This document shows, one piece after another, positions 1 to 7,269 of a stretch of 44,966 nucleotides of DNA; positions within the stretch are counted from its first letter, which is position 1, and the number at the start of each line of letters is the position of its first letter. The stretch covers positions 999,284 to 1,044,249 of the forward strand of contig NZ_KQ969062.1 of the NCBI RefSeq assembly GCF_001578775.1, written 5' to 3'. The position numbers were made by a program, and so were the translations under genes. The stretch comes from Streptococcus cristatus. GTDB lineage: Bacteria > Bacillota > Bacilli > Lactobacillales > Streptococcaceae. The notes below the pieces were generated by a model. It ran no database searches. It saw nothing but the letters and a program-made list of their open reading frames with translations, and had not been told where the DNA came from.

Positions 1-636
1 GCAGAAATCAAGGAAAGAGCTGCCCAGTCTGATGTTTCCATTGTCAATCACGAGCGCGAAGAAGAAATCAAGGCTTACATTGATCAAATTAAGAAAGACG
101 GGGATACCATCGGTGGTGTCATCGAGACTGTCGTTGGCGGTGTGCCGGTCGGTCTGGGCTCCTATGTCCAATGGGACAAGAAGCTGGATGCCAAGATTGC
201 TCAGGGAGTCGTGTCCATCAACGCTTTCAAGGGAGTCGAGTTTGGCGTGGGCTTTGAAGCAGGCCGTCTCAAGGGCAGTCAAGTCATGGATGAAATCCTC
301 TGGTCTGAGGAAGATGGCTTTACTCGCAGGACCAATAATCTAGGTGGCTTTGAGGGCGGTATGACCAATGGTCAGCCAATCGTGGTGCGAGGTGTCATGA
401 AGCCCATTCCAACCCTTTACAAGCCTCTGATGAGCGTGGATATTGAGACCCACGAGCCTTATAAGGCAACGGTGGAGCGGAGCGATCCTACGGCTCTGCC
501 AGCGGCAGGTGTTGTCATGGAAAGCGTGGTGGCAACAATTTTAGCTACTGAAGTCCTAGAGAAGTTTTCTTCGGACAATCTGGAAGAACTAAAGGATGCG
601 ATAGCCCGCCATCGGGAATTTGTCAAGAACTTTTAG
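1..636 (+). CDS. aroC: Chorismate synthase, C-terminal part (5' end outside window)
   Basis: The frame is open from base 1 and ends at TAG 634-636, giving the last 211 residues of a protein that is usually about 390 long. It contains the chorismate synthase signature [17 protein letters not shown] and the following [13 protein letters not shown] stretch that form the FMN/EPSP site. The enzyme makes chorismate from 5-enolpyruvylshikimate 3-phosphate with reduced FMN, the last step of the cytoplasmic shikimate pathway. tyrA follows after 16 bases, consistent with an aromatic amino acid operon. The N-terminus is missing only because the window starts inside the gene. Confidence 0.95.
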   Translation, partial: AEIKERAAQSDVSIVNHEREEEIKAYIDQIKKDGDTIGGVIETVVGGVPVGLGSYVQWDKKLDAKIAQGVVSINAFKGVEFGVGFEAGRLKGSQVMDEILWSEEDGFTRRTNNLGGFEGGMTNGQPIVVRGVMKPIPTLYKPLMSVDIETHEPYKATVERSDPTALPAAGVVMESVVATILATEVLEKFSSDNLEELKDAIARHREFVKNF

Positions 637-652
637 AAGTAAGGAGAAGGGC

Positions 653-1759
653 ATGGAGAGAAAAACAGTCTATATCGCAGGTCTGGGACTGATTGGAGCT
701 TCCTTGGCTCTGGGCATCAGGCGATCTCATCCTGAGATTGAGATTCTTGGCTATAATCGAAGTGAGGAATCGCGCAGAGTTGCCTTGGAACGTGGAATGG
801 TAGACCAGGTAACGGATGATTTTGCCGCCTTTGCACCTCTGGCTGATGTGATTATTCTGGCTGTGCCTATCAAGCAGACCATAGCATTTATCAAGGATCT
901 AGCGGAGCTGGACCTGAAGGAAAATGCCATCATCTCAGATGCTGGATCAACCAAGGCTGAGATTGTGGCAGCAGCAGAAAAGTATCTGCAGAATAAGCCC
1001 GTCCGCTTTGTTGGCGCTCATCCTATGGCCGGAAGTCACAAGACTGGAGCCAAGGCTGCTCATGTCACTCTCTTTGAAAATGCCTATTATATCTTCACGC
1101 CCTCTAGCCTGACCAAGTCTGGTACGCTTGAGGAAATGAAAGATTTGCTGAGTGGTCTTCATGCCCGCTTTATTCAGGTAGATGCAGCCGAGCACGACCG
1201 AGTGACCAGTCAAATCAGTCATTTTCCGCATATCCTAGCCTCCAGCCTTATGGAGCAAGCGGCAGCTTATAGCCAAGAGCATGAGCTGACCCAGTCTTTT
1301 GCAGCCGGTGGTTTTCGAGATATGACGCGGATTGCGGAGAGTGAGCCGGGTATGTGGACCTCTATCCTCTTGACCAATCCTCAAGCTATCTTGGAGCGGC
1401 TGGAAGATTTTAAAGCCCAGTTAGACAAGGTTGCCGCAGCGATTGAGGCTAAGGACGAGACAGCTATTTGGGAATTTTTCGACCGAGGACGGCAAAGCCG
1501 CAAACAAATGGAAATTCATAAGCGTGCAGGTGTGGACAGCTTTTATGACCTCTTTATTGAGGTGCCCGACGAAGAAGATGCGATTTTGGGTATTCTGGAG
1601 CTCCTGCGCGGAATTTCGGTCGTCAATATTCGTATCAACGAGGAAAACCGCGAAGATATCAACGGTATTCTGCAAATCACCTTTAAAAATCACCAAGATT
1701 TGGAAAAATCTGCTAAAATAGTAAGAGAAAATACGGATTACTTAGTGTCCGAAGACTAA
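653..1759 (+). CDS. tyrA: Prephenate dehydrogenase (tyrosine biosynthesis)
   Basis: A 368-residue protein that oxidatively decarboxylates prephenate to 4-hydroxyphenylpyruvate with NAD. An N-terminal Rossmann motif (AGLGLIGASLALG, about residues 6-18) and the HPMAGS motif near residue 120 support the call. The last ~75 residues (IEVPDEEDAILGILELLRG onwards) look like an ACT regulatory domain, so tyrosine feedback is likely. I chose ATG 653 because AAGGAG (641-646) lies 6 bases upstream; the frame is open further upstream, to 620, but those 11 codons lack a ribosome site and overlap aroC. Chorismate synthase lies just upstream in the same direction, so co-transcription is likely. Confidence 0.93.
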   Translation: MERKTVYIAGLGLIGASLALGIRRSHPEIEILGYNRSEESRRVALERGMVDQVTDDFAAFAPLADVIILAVPIKQTIAFIKDLAELDLKENAIISDAGSTKAEIVAAAEKYLQNKPVRFVGAHPMAGSHKTGAKAAHVTLFENAYYIFTPSSLTKSGTLEEMKDLLSGLHARFIQVDAAEHDRVTSQISHFPHILASSLMEQAAAYSQEHELTQSFAAGGFRDMTRIAESEPGMWTSILLTNPQAILERLEDFKAQLDKVAAAIEAKDETAIWEFFDRGRQSRKQMEIHKRAGVDSFYDLFIEVPDEEDAILGILELLRGISVVNIRINEENREDINGILQITFKNHQDLEKSAKIVRENTDYLVSED

Positions 1760-1777
1760 TATAGAATGGAGAACTCT

Positions 1778-2113
1778 ATGTCAAATATTTATGATTTAGC
1801 CAATGAACTCAGTCGAGGACTTCGCGAAATGCCAGAGTACAAAGCTGTGGTAGAAAGCAAGCAGGCTATCAATGCGAATAGTGAAGCCAAGGCTATTTTT
1901 GATGACTACCTAGCTTTCCAGAAAGAGCTGCAGCAACTGGCTCAAACAGGTCAAATGCCGACTCCAGACATTCAAGAAAAGATGCAGAGTTTTGGAGATA
2001 AAATCCAAGACAATGATTTATTATCAGCTTTCTTTAATAAGCAGCAACAGCTTTCTATTTACTTGTCTGATATTGAACGGATTATTTTTGAACCAATTCA
2101 GGAACTATTCTAA
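1778..2113 (+). CDS. YlbF/YmcA (UPF0342) family protein
   Basis: A 111-residue, mostly helical, acidic and soluble protein: [21 protein letters not shown], then long helices rich in K, Q and E. This is the pattern of the UPF0342/YlbF family. In Bacillus, members of the family assist RNase Y-dependent mRNA processing; that role is not shown for this protein. ATG 1778 follows the GGAG at 1768-1771; an in-frame ATG at 1766 has no ribosome site. It sits 18 bases after tyrA and ahead of a terminator, so it is probably the last gene of the aromatic operon, a neighbourhood common in streptococci. Confidence 0.8.
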   Translation: MSNIYDLANELSRGLREMPEYKAVVESKQAINANSEAKAIFDDYLAFQKELQQLAQTGQMPTPDIQEKMQSFGDKIQDNDLLSAFFNKQQQLSIYLSDIERIIFEPIQELF

Positions 2114-2136
2114 TAGAAGAAGCTATAAAAATAGAT

Positions 2137-2174
2137 AAAACCAAGAAGCCAGATCGGGCTTTCTTGGTTTTTCT
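2137..2174 (+). terminator. Rho-independent terminator after the tyrA operon
   Basis: AACCAAGAAGCC pairs with GGGCTTTCTTGGTT around a short AGATC loop, followed by a T-run. It closes the aroC-tyrA-YlbF transcription unit. Confidence 0.85.
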
Positions 2175-2289
2175 ATGCTTTAGAAAGGCTATTCAGGCTG
2201 AAAATGAGTGTCTTTAATTCAAGAAAGAGGTAGAAAACTTATAAAATCAGATTATAGCAACAATTAAAAGATATTGGCCTTGCTTTCTA

Positions 2290-2336
2290 TTTACTATTGC
2301 TCCAAAGGCTGATATACTAATCAAAAAACGCTTACA
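2290..2336 (+). promoter_or_regulatory. Promoter with candidate CcpA (cre) site for the thioesterase gene
   Basis: TTTACT (2290-2295) and TATACT (2313-2318) are 17 bases apart. The 14-mer at 2323-2336, AAAAAACGCTTACA, matches 12 of 14 positions of the streptococcal cre consensus TGAAARCGYTTWCA and covers the expected transcription start, a position where CcpA would repress. The promoter is inferred from spacing alone. Confidence 0.45.
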
Positions 2337-2360
2337 CTCTGATTTTTGAAAGGAACTGGT

Positions 2361-2846
2361 ATGACTTTAGAAACAAGAAAGATTGCGATTCAAGATACAT
2401 ATGGCGACCGATTTCAACATTGCTGGGGCTGTGGCCCTAAGAATGAGCTAGGGCTGCATTTAAAGACTTATCCTAGCTTGGATGGGAAGGAATGTGTCAC
2501 TAGAATACGACCAGAATCTCACTATACTGGTGGTGTGCCGGCCAATCTTTTTGGTGGCATGATTGCTATGATTTTTGATTGCCATGGAACGGCTTCAGCA
2601 GCTTGGTTTGCCCATCAAGAAAAAGGCTTGGACTTGACTCAAGATACAGTCATTGGACGCTTTATCACAGCCCGCTTAGAAGTTGATTACCAGAGCCCGA
2701 CGCCCATTGACCAGGAAATCCTCGTCACTTCGCGGCTTGAGGAGTTGGGAGCAAGGAAAGCTATTATCGTGATGGAGATGTCAGTAGCGGGACAGCCAAG
2801 AGCCAAGGCTAGAATGGTAGCAGTTGCAGTGAAAGATCATATGTAG
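2361..2846 (+). CDS. PaaI-type hot-dog fold thioesterase
   Basis: A 161-residue protein with the features of PaaI/YbgC-like acyl-CoA thioesterases: an N-terminal CWGCGPKN motif, then SHYTGGVPANLFGGMIAMIFD, the hot-dog active-site helix, and a C-terminal strand with VAVAVKD. It would hydrolyse an acyl-CoA or similar thioester in the cytoplasm; the substrate cannot be told. ATG 2361 is preceded by AAAGGA at 2349-2354, and the upstream TTG (2346) is less likely. It stands alone between its own promoter and a terminator at 2849-2884. The possible cre site suggests control by sugar availability. Confidence 0.75.
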   Translation: MTLETRKIAIQDTYGDRFQHCWGCGPKNELGLHLKTYPSLDGKECVTRIRPESHYTGGVPANLFGGMIAMIFDCHGTASAAWFAHQEKGLDLTQDTVIGRFITARLEVDYQSPTPIDQEILVTSRLEELGARKAIIVMEMSVAGQPRAKARMVAVAVKDHM

Positions 2847-2848
2847 TC

Positions 2849-2884
2849 AAATTCCCTTGGTGCCTTATATCAAGGGAATTTTAG
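2849..2884 (+). terminator. Terminator after the thioesterase gene
   Basis: AAATTCCCTTG pairs with CAAGGGAATTT (11 bp) around an 11-base loop. The T tract is short, so efficiency is uncertain. Confidence 0.7.
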
Positions 2885-2912
2885 TATCTTTGGAGTAATT
2901 TTATCTTGATTT

Positions 2913-2941
2913 TTGCAATTAGGACATTATTTTGGTATAAT
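2913..2941 (+). promoter_or_regulatory. ssrA promoter
   Basis: TTGCAA (2913-2918), 17 bases, then TATAAT (2936-2941) preceded by TGG (extended -10). The expected start is about 2948, just before the mature tmRNA 5' end at 2955. A strong, nearly consensus promoter, as expected for an abundant RNA. Confidence 0.8.
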
Positions 2942-2954
2942 AGTTACTTATCTT

Positions 2955-3300
2955 GGGGTCGTTACGGATTCGACAGGCATTATGCGGCACATTTTGCGAC
3001 TCATCTAGCGGATGTAAAACGCCAGTTAAATATAACTGCAAAAAATAACAATTCTTACGCTTTAGCTGCCTAAAAAACAGCCAGCGTGACCTGATTCGGA
3101 TTGCTTGTGTCTGATGACCGGTCTTATTATGAGCAAGCTACGGTAAAATCAAGTCTAGGGATTTTACAAGAGATTGATAGACTCGCTTAGCTTGGGCTTG
3201 AGCCATGTGTCAAAGCTGAGTTAAATGAAGACATGGCCTATGGTCGTAGACAAATGTGTTGGCAGGTGTTTGGACGTGGGTTCGACTCCCACCGGCTCCA
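2955..3300 (+). ncRNA. ssrA: tmRNA (transfer-messenger RNA)
   Basis: The 5' GGGGTCG pairs with the 3' CGGCTCC to form the tRNA-like acceptor stem, and GGTTCGACTCCC near 3279-3291 is the T-arm. The resume codon GCA (3038-3040) opens a short frame giving AKNNNSYALAA and ending at TAA 3071-3073, a streptococcal-type degradation tag. CCA is not encoded. The RNA rescues stalled ribosomes with SmpB. No terminator is seen between its 3' end and the next gene, which begins 30 bases later, so the precursor may extend into that gene and be trimmed. Confidence 0.96.
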
Positions 3301-3330
3301 TAGGGATATGTAAATGAGGTTTTTGATGAT

Positions 3331-4155
3331 ATGAGTTTTTTTGGAAAAATCTTAGGGAAGAGTCAAGATAGCCATCTACCCATTGAGGAAGTTTCTGTTG
3401 ATTTAGAGAATCTTCCGAATGAATGGGGCTCTTTTTCGACCCTTATTGATGACCGAATGGCTAGTATCCGTCTAAATTTAGCGTTGAATTCTATCGCTCC
3501 CTATCCATCCTATACTTATGCACTACGGTTGAGAATTGCCATTTTGAATGTTGATTCAGAGACAGGGTTTCCAGATTATGACGAATTTTCTAATTTGAAC
3601 CTCATCGAAGATAGTCTTTCAGAAGCGATGAAGCGCATTGCGGCTATCTATGTCGGAGTAGTCATCACAGATGGTCATATAGAATTTTATTACTATTTGA
3701 AAAATAGAGAGCGGCACATGCCGATTATTGCTCAAGTAATGGAGCAATTTTCGAAATATCAATATAGTTCAGCTACTCTGGTGGATCCTGACTGGAAACA
3801 ATACTTTGACTTCTTGTATCCAAATGAATATGAGTACCAATCTATCTTAAACCAGCGTATCTGGTATCGTTTAGAAAAAGACGGGGATGACCACAGTCAA
3901 CTAAGGGAAATCACTCATCAGTTTAGTTTTGAGACTTACGATGATCGTGTTTCCTTTATGGGGGATGCCTCTGCCCTTGATTATGATATTTCTTCTAAGA
4001 AAAAAGAAGAAGGCGATCCTCGTCCTTACAAACTAGAAATATCCCGATTCGATACTACAGAGCTCCCTAGCATCAACCAACATGTTTGGGAATTAATAGA
4101 AATTTCGAAAAAATATAACGGAAAGTATAGCGGCTGGAGCTGCAATGTGGTATAA
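3331..4155 (+). CDS. DUF695 / RraB-like domain protein
   Basis: A 274-residue soluble acidic protein. The N-terminal ~150 residues fit the DUF695 pattern (ENLPNEWGSFSTLIDDRMASIRLNLAL, later FYYYLKNRERHMP). The rest resembles RraB (DWKQYFDFLYPNEYEYQ, then a C-terminal YSGWSCNVV). RraB in Escherichia coli inhibits RNase E; streptococci lack that RNase E, so the role here is unknown. ATG 3331 has a GAGG at 3316-3319. It follows ssrA by 30 bases with no visible promoter of its own, and its stop codon TAA 4153-4155 is part of the tRNA promoter. Confidence 0.7.
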   Translation: MSFFGKILGKSQDSHLPIEEVSVDLENLPNEWGSFSTLIDDRMASIRLNLALNSIAPYPSYTYALRLRIAILNVDSETGFPDYDEFSNLNLIEDSLSEAMKRIAAIYVGVVITDGHIEFYYYLKNRERHMPIIAQVMEQFSKYQYSSATLVDPDWKQYFDFLYPNEYEYQSILNQRIWYRLEKDGDDHSQLREITHQFSFETYDDRVSFMGDASALDYDISSKKKEEGDPRPYKLEISRFDTTELPSINQHVWELIEISKKYNGKYSGWSCNVV

Positions 4156-4156
4156 T
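4148..4156 (+). promoter_or_regulatory. Extended -10 promoter for tRNA-Ser, inside the end of the upstream gene
   Basis: TGG followed by TATAAT (4151-4156). The TATAAT overlaps the TAA stop codon of the DUF695/RraB-like gene. No clear -35 is visible. The expected start, about 4163, is 31 bases before the tRNA. Confidence 0.55.
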
Positions 4157-4193
4157 GGATAAAGTTTTGAGAAAGCAAGTCTTTCTCTTTTAT

Positions 4194-4281
4194 GGAAGAT
4201 TACTCAAGAGGCTTAAGAGGCTGTGTTGGAAACGCAGTAGGCGTGTAAAAGCGTGCGTGGGTTCGAATCCCATGTCTTCCG
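4194..4281 (+). tRNA. tRNA-Ser (anticodon GGA)
   Basis: The acceptor GGAAGAT (4194-4200) pairs with GTCTTCC (4274-4280), with G as the serine-type discriminator at 4281. The anticodon stem CTGTG/CGCAG holds the loop TTGGAAA, giving anticodon GGA for UCC/UCU. A long variable arm (AGGCGTGTAAAAGCGTGC region) is typical of tRNA-Ser, and GGGTTCGAATCCC is the T-arm. CCA is not encoded. Confidence 0.95.
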
Positions 4282-4293
4282 TTGTATTTCAAG

Positions 4294-4316
4294 AAGCGCC
4301 CCAAGGCGTTTTTTTG
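4294..4316 (+). terminator. Terminator after tRNA-Ser
   Basis: AAGCGCC pairs with GGCGTTT (one G-U pair) around CCAA, followed by a T-run. Confidence 0.8.
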
Positions 4317-4398
4317 ATAGCAGGACGAAGAATGATAATCACTTTGTTTCATGCTAGACCCGCAGATTATAGAAGTAAGGATAGTATGCAAGCAATCA

Positions 4399-4424
4399 GA
4401 TGGATTCGTTTCCATCTTTTTATT
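4399..4424 (+). terminator. Terminator-like hairpin upstream of lrgA
   Basis: GATGGA pairs with TCCATC around TTCGTT and runs into TTTTTATTT. It may back up the tRNA terminator or isolate lrgAB from upstream transcription. The stem is short (6 bp). Confidence 0.5.
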
Positions 4425-4435
4425 TGAGAAAAACC

Positions 4436-4463
4436 TTGAAATTTTTCTGAAAAGGAGTAAACT
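4436..4463 (+). promoter_or_regulatory. Likely lrgAB promoter
   Basis: TTGAAA (4436-4441), 16 bases, TAAACT (4458-4463). It lies after the terminator-like hairpin and 27 bases before the lrgA start codon, with GGAGG at 4480-4484 as ribosome site. Confidence 0.5.
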
Positions 4464-4490
4464 GTACATAGAAAGTTTCGGAGGTTCTGC

Positions 4491-4871
4491 ATGAAGTTAT
4501 ATGTCCAGTTGATGATTATTTTCTCGATTTCCATCATTGGAGAGGGGATATCAAGTGTCTTCCATCTTCCTATTCCAGGGAGTATTATTGGCTTAATCTT
4601 GCTATTTCTTGCTTTGCAGTTTAAGTTATTGAGACTCCGCCACGTCAGTATGGTCGGCAACTTTCTGTTGGCCAATATGACCATTCTTTTTCTGCCGCCG
4701 GCGGTAGGTATTATGGATAAATTTCATGTGATTGCTCCTTATCTGCTACCGATTGTTTTGATTATTCTTGGTGCCATTGTTTTAAATGTGATCGTCATTG
4801 CCCTTGTCGTACAATTCATCAAGCAGCATTTTGAAGGCGATTATGAGGAAGGAGGGATGAATCATGTCTAA
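4491..4871 (+). CDS. lrgA: LrgA/CidA holin-like membrane protein
   Basis: A 126-residue integral membrane protein with four hydrophobic segments. It carries the family motif LPIPGSIIGLILLFLAL near residues 25-41 and ANMTILFLPPAVGIMDKF near 62-79. LrgA/CidA proteins are holin-like and, with LrgB, influence murein hydrolase activity, autolysis and, in streptococci, pyruvate or stress-related transport; the exact role differs between species. ATG 4491 follows CGGAGG. The stop overlaps the start of lrgB by 8 bases, so the two are translationally coupled. No lytST regulator genes are adjacent. Confidence 0.9.
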   Translation: MKLYVQLMIIFSISIIGEGISSVFHLPIPGSIIGLILLFLALQFKLLRLRHVSMVGNFLLANMTILFLPPAVGIMDKFHVIAPYLLPIVLIILGAIVLNVIVIALVVQFIKQHFEGDYEEGGMNHV

Positions 4872-5559
4872 TCTATGGAGTAACCCGCTATTTGGTCTCG
4901 CCTTGTCCATTTTGGCCTACCTCATCGGGATGCTGATTTTCCGCAGATTTCCTCATCCTTTGACAACGCCTCTCCTTTTAGCAGCGATTTTGGTCATTGC
5001 TTTCTTGAAATTAACAGGTATTTCTTATAAAGACTACTATGTCGGTGGGGCTTATTTGAACAATTTAATCGTACCGTCTACGGTTGCTTTAGGAATTCCG
5101 CTTTATAAGACCTTCCACTTGATGAAACACCACGCTCGCAGTATCCTGCTAGGTACCTTTGTGGCTGTAGTGGTTAATACGACTTTCACGGCTCTGCTGG
5201 CAAAATTCTTTGGGATGGACTTCTTTTTAGCGATTTCTCTATTTCCAAAATCTGTCACAACAGCGATGGCGGTAGGAATTACTGATAAAATGCAGGGCTT
5301 GACAACTGTTACCTTGGTGGTTGTTGTGGCGACAGGTATTTTGACAAGTGTCATGGGACCGACTATTCTTAAACTGCTAAAAATTAAGGATCCAGTAGCG
5401 GTTGGCTTGGCCTTAGGTGGTACAGGACATGCAGTTGGGACAGGAACAGCTTTCAAATATGGACATGTTGCTGGAGCCATGGCAGGCCTTGCAATCGGAG
5501 TGACAGGGATCATGTATGTAATTGTCAGTCCAATCGTCGCAGCCATTATCTTAAAATAA
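4864..5559 (+). CDS. lrgB: LrgB-family membrane protein
   Basis: A 231-residue multi-pass membrane protein that partners LrgA. Family motifs include FPKSVTTAMAVGITDKMQG and the glycine-rich ALGGTGHAVGTGTAFKYG near residues 184-201. LrgB homologues, including the plant chloroplast envelope protein PLGG1, are thought to act as transporters of small organic acids; in streptococci a role in autolysis and stationary-phase pyruvate uptake is known for LrgAB. The start overlaps lrgA, and GGAGGG (4851-4856) provides the ribosome site. A strong hairpin follows directly. Confidence 0.92.
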   Translation: MSNLWSNPLFGLALSILAYLIGMLIFRRFPHPLTTPLLLAAILVIAFLKLTGISYKDYYVGGAYLNNLIVPSTVALGIPLYKTFHLMKHHARSILLGTFVAVVVNTTFTALLAKFFGMDFFLAISLFPKSVTTAMAVGITDKMQGLTTVTLVVVVATGILTSVMGPTILKLLKIKDPVAVGLALGGTGHAVGTGTAFKYGHVAGAMAGLAIGVTGIMYVIVSPIVAAIILK

Positions 5560-5564
5560 AAAAC

Positions 5565-5604
5565 ATGAAGCAGTATTTCTCGGAAATCTTGCTTCATATT
5601 TTTA
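5565..5604. terminator. Bidirectional terminator between lrgB and the FMN reductase gene
   Basis: ATGAAGCA pairs with TGCTTCAT, with an inner ATTTC/GGAAAT stem. T-rich tails follow on both strands, suiting the two convergent genes. Confidence 0.85.
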
Positions 5605-5611
5605 TTTTATC

Positions 5612-6160
5612 TTAGTTGATAGCTGCTAGGAGGGCATCTGCTTGGGCAGATAGCTCAGCAAGCTTGTCTTCTGAAAGGACTAATTGACCAGTTCCCCAAG
5701 CTTCTGGATTGATACCGACACCAGTAAATTGGTCAACTACATTCATGCGAATAAATGGAAGGAGGCTACGGTAGTGTTTGAAGACCTCATCAGGTGAAGT
5801 GCCGTTAGCAACAGATGAAACAGTAACCACTTTTGCATTGAGGGCAGAAGGGCCGCTAGGGTCTGACAAATCAAGTGCGCGTGAAGTCCAATCGAGCAAG
5901 TTTTTCACCACACCTGGGATGGCCCAGTTGTAGACAGGTGAGAAGATCCAGATAGCATCAGCTGCAAGGATTTCTTCACGAACCTTGGCAACAGCAGCTG
6001 GAGCTGGACTTTCGATGTCTTGGTTAAAGAATGGTACATCCTTGTAATCAAGATAAGATACCTCAGCTTTACCAGCTAGAGCTTTTTCTGCTTGAGCTGC
6101 CAACTGATGATTGAATGAACCTTGACGAAGTGAGCCAACAATAAATAATACTTTAGACAT
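5612..6160 (-). CDS. NADPH-dependent FMN reductase (flavodoxin-like fold)
   Basis: A 182-residue cytoplasmic flavoprotein of the NADPH_FMN_red family. The FMN phosphate loop is [13 protein letters not shown] near residues 8-20, and [18 protein letters not shown] near 76-93 is the second flavin-contact segment. Such enzymes reduce FMN, quinones, azo or chromate compounds; the substrate is not predictable. ATG 6160 is preceded by GGAGG 9 bases upstream; an in-frame ATG five codons earlier overlaps that ribosome site. A MarR gene lies upstream on the same strand, which suggests redox- or drug-responsive control. Confidence 0.85.
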   Translation of the reverse strand: MSKVLFIVGSLRQGSFNHQLAAQAEKALAGKAEVSYLDYKDVPFFNQDIESPAPAAVAKVREEILAADAIWIFSPVYNWAIPGVVKNLLDWTSRALDLSDPSGPSALNAKVVTVSSVANGTSPDEVFKHYRSLLPFIRMNVVDQFTGVGINPEAWGTGQLVLSEDKLAELSAQADALLAAIN

Positions 6161-6203
6161 AAATGTGTCCTCCATTTTATCTTTATTTTAAGAGGTGTCC
6201 CTC

Positions 6204-6224
6204 TTGTTACTATCCATGTTACAA
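6204..6224. promoter_or_regulatory. Candidate MarR operator (imperfect inverted repeat)
   Basis: TTGTTAC (6204-6210) and GTTACAA (6218-6224) form a 7-7-7 near-palindrome in the gap between the MarR gene and the reductase gene it precedes. The position fits a MarR binding site; no direct evidence. Confidence 0.35.
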
Positions 6225-6248
6225 CATTTGTCACTAATTAGCAATAAT

Positions 6249-6695
6249 TTAGCTCAGCTTTTTGAAAGTTTTTAAAATCCGCACTAAATCTTCTTTGTCG
6301 TTTTGGGAGAGTAGAGCAGTCATGTGACTGATATTGGCCATATGCTCTGGTAGGACAGCCTCGATTTTTTTCTGTCCTTGGTCGGTTAGTTGGATGAGGA
6401 AGGAGCGGCGATCATTGGGATCGCAGCTACGACTAATCCAGCCATCTCTTTCCATATTTTTAATAACGACCGTCATATTTCCCGAAGTAGCCAGCATGCT
6501 ATCAATCAAATCTTGAATCCGCAGTTCTCCTTTACTATATAAGGTTTCCAAAACGGAAAATTGGGTTGGCGTCAAATTGTGCTTTTTAAAAATTTGAGCT
6601 TCGAGATTACGAATGGTGCGCTCTGCCTTATGGAGAACGATAATTGTCTTGAGGTCAAGTAGAGTATCCTTGTCTAGGTTTTCAGTTATTTTCAT
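6249..6695 (-). CDS. MarR-family transcriptional regulator
   Basis: A 148-residue dimeric winged-helix DNA-binding protein. The HTH segment LTPTQFSVLETLYSKGELRI is followed by LATSGNMTVVIKNMERDGWI and the wing RSCDPNDRRSFLIQLTDQG, a textbook MarR pattern. It probably represses the downstream FMN reductase gene and/or itself in response to a small phenolic or oxidant. ATG 6693-6695 has no Shine-Dalgarno. A -35/-10 pair (TTGCAT, 17 bases, TAAAAT) places the transcription start on the A of the ATG, so the mRNA may be leaderless. It diverges from the ypmB-like gene. Confidence 0.87.
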   Translation of the reverse strand: MKITENLDKDTLLDLKTIIVLHKAERTIRNLEAQIFKKHNLTPTQFSVLETLYSKGELRIQDLIDSMLATSGNMTVVIKNMERDGWISRSCDPNDRRSFLIQLTDQGQKKIEAVLPEHMANISHMTALLSQNDKEDLVRILKTFKKLS

Positions 6696-6700
6696 AGCAA

Positions 6701-6774
6701 CATTTTATCAATAAATAGTAATGAATGCAAATATAATAAAAGTCCTAGAAAAATCAGGCTATTTGTAGTATAAT
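6701..6774. promoter_or_regulatory. Divergent promoters of the marR-type gene and the ypmB-like gene
   Basis: Minus strand: TTGCAT, 17 bases, TAAAAT, then 6 bases and ATG. Plus strand: TATAAT at 6769-6774, then 6 bases and GTG, with a weak TAGAAA -35 at 6746-6751. A second plus-strand TATAAT lies at 6732-6737. Neither start codon has a convincing ribosome site. Confidence 0.5.
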
Positions 6775-6780
6775 GATTCA

Positions 6781-7269
6781 GTGAAACATAAAATTAAAGA
6801 AAAGGCTGAATTTCCTATAAGGCACTATGCCATCGGGCTTTTCCTCGTCCTCACGGCGCTTGTTTTTTCATTTTTTACGATATTGCACCTTGCTATCGAG
6901 CCTTGGCAGTCAGCCAAGGAGGGTTCTCAAAAAATCGCTAAGAAATATGCAGATTTGGAAAGTCTGACGAGCTTTGCGATTTACAATGGCAAAGAATCAT
7001 ATTATAGCTTGATTGGGAAAACAAGTAAAAAAGAGGAAGAAGCTGTTCTGATTTCCAAAAATTCCAATAAAATCCATGTCTATCATTTGCAAGATGGGAT
7101 GAGTCAGACAGAGGCAGAGCAAGTAGCCAAGGAAAATGGAGCGACCTCTATTGATAAGACTATTTTTGGTTATTTAGACGGTCAGCCTGTTTGGGAAATT
7201 AAGTCTGGAAGCACTTATTACAATATCGGATTTGAAAGCAAGACATTGCTCAGCAAGGAGGGGCTATGA
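6781..7269 (+). CDS. YpmB-like membrane-anchored protein (DUF5590)
   Basis: A 162-residue protein with a short basic N-terminus, one transmembrane segment (YAIGLFLVLTALVFSFFTIL, about residues 16-35) and an extracellular part of two PepSY-like repeats (ESLTSFAIYNGKESYYSLIGK; GYLDGQPVWEIKSGSTYYNIG). Bacillus ypmB occupies the same place before aspB and asnS, so the assignment leans on gene order as well. GTG 6781 is the only usable start: TAG 6766-6768 closes the frame upstream and no alternative start lies before the membrane segment. Its end overlaps the next start codon (ATGA). Confidence 0.75.
   Translation: MKHKIKEKAEFPIRHYAIGLFLVLTALVFSFFTILHLAIEPWQSAKEGSQKIAKKYADLESLTSFAIYNGKESYYSLIGKTSKKEEEAVLISKNSNKIHVYHLQDGMSQTEAEQVAKENGATSIDKTIFGYLDGQPVWEIKSGSTYYNIGFESKTLLSKEGL

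Noticed and set aside
4155..4427. Plus-strand ORF of 90 codons overlapping tRNA-Ser
   Set aside because: It translates through the tRNA and its terminator.
5103..5597. Minus-strand ORF of 164 codons opposite lrgB
   Set aside because: Antisense to a clear LrgB gene and running through the terminator; proline/threonine-rich shadow translation without a ribosome site.
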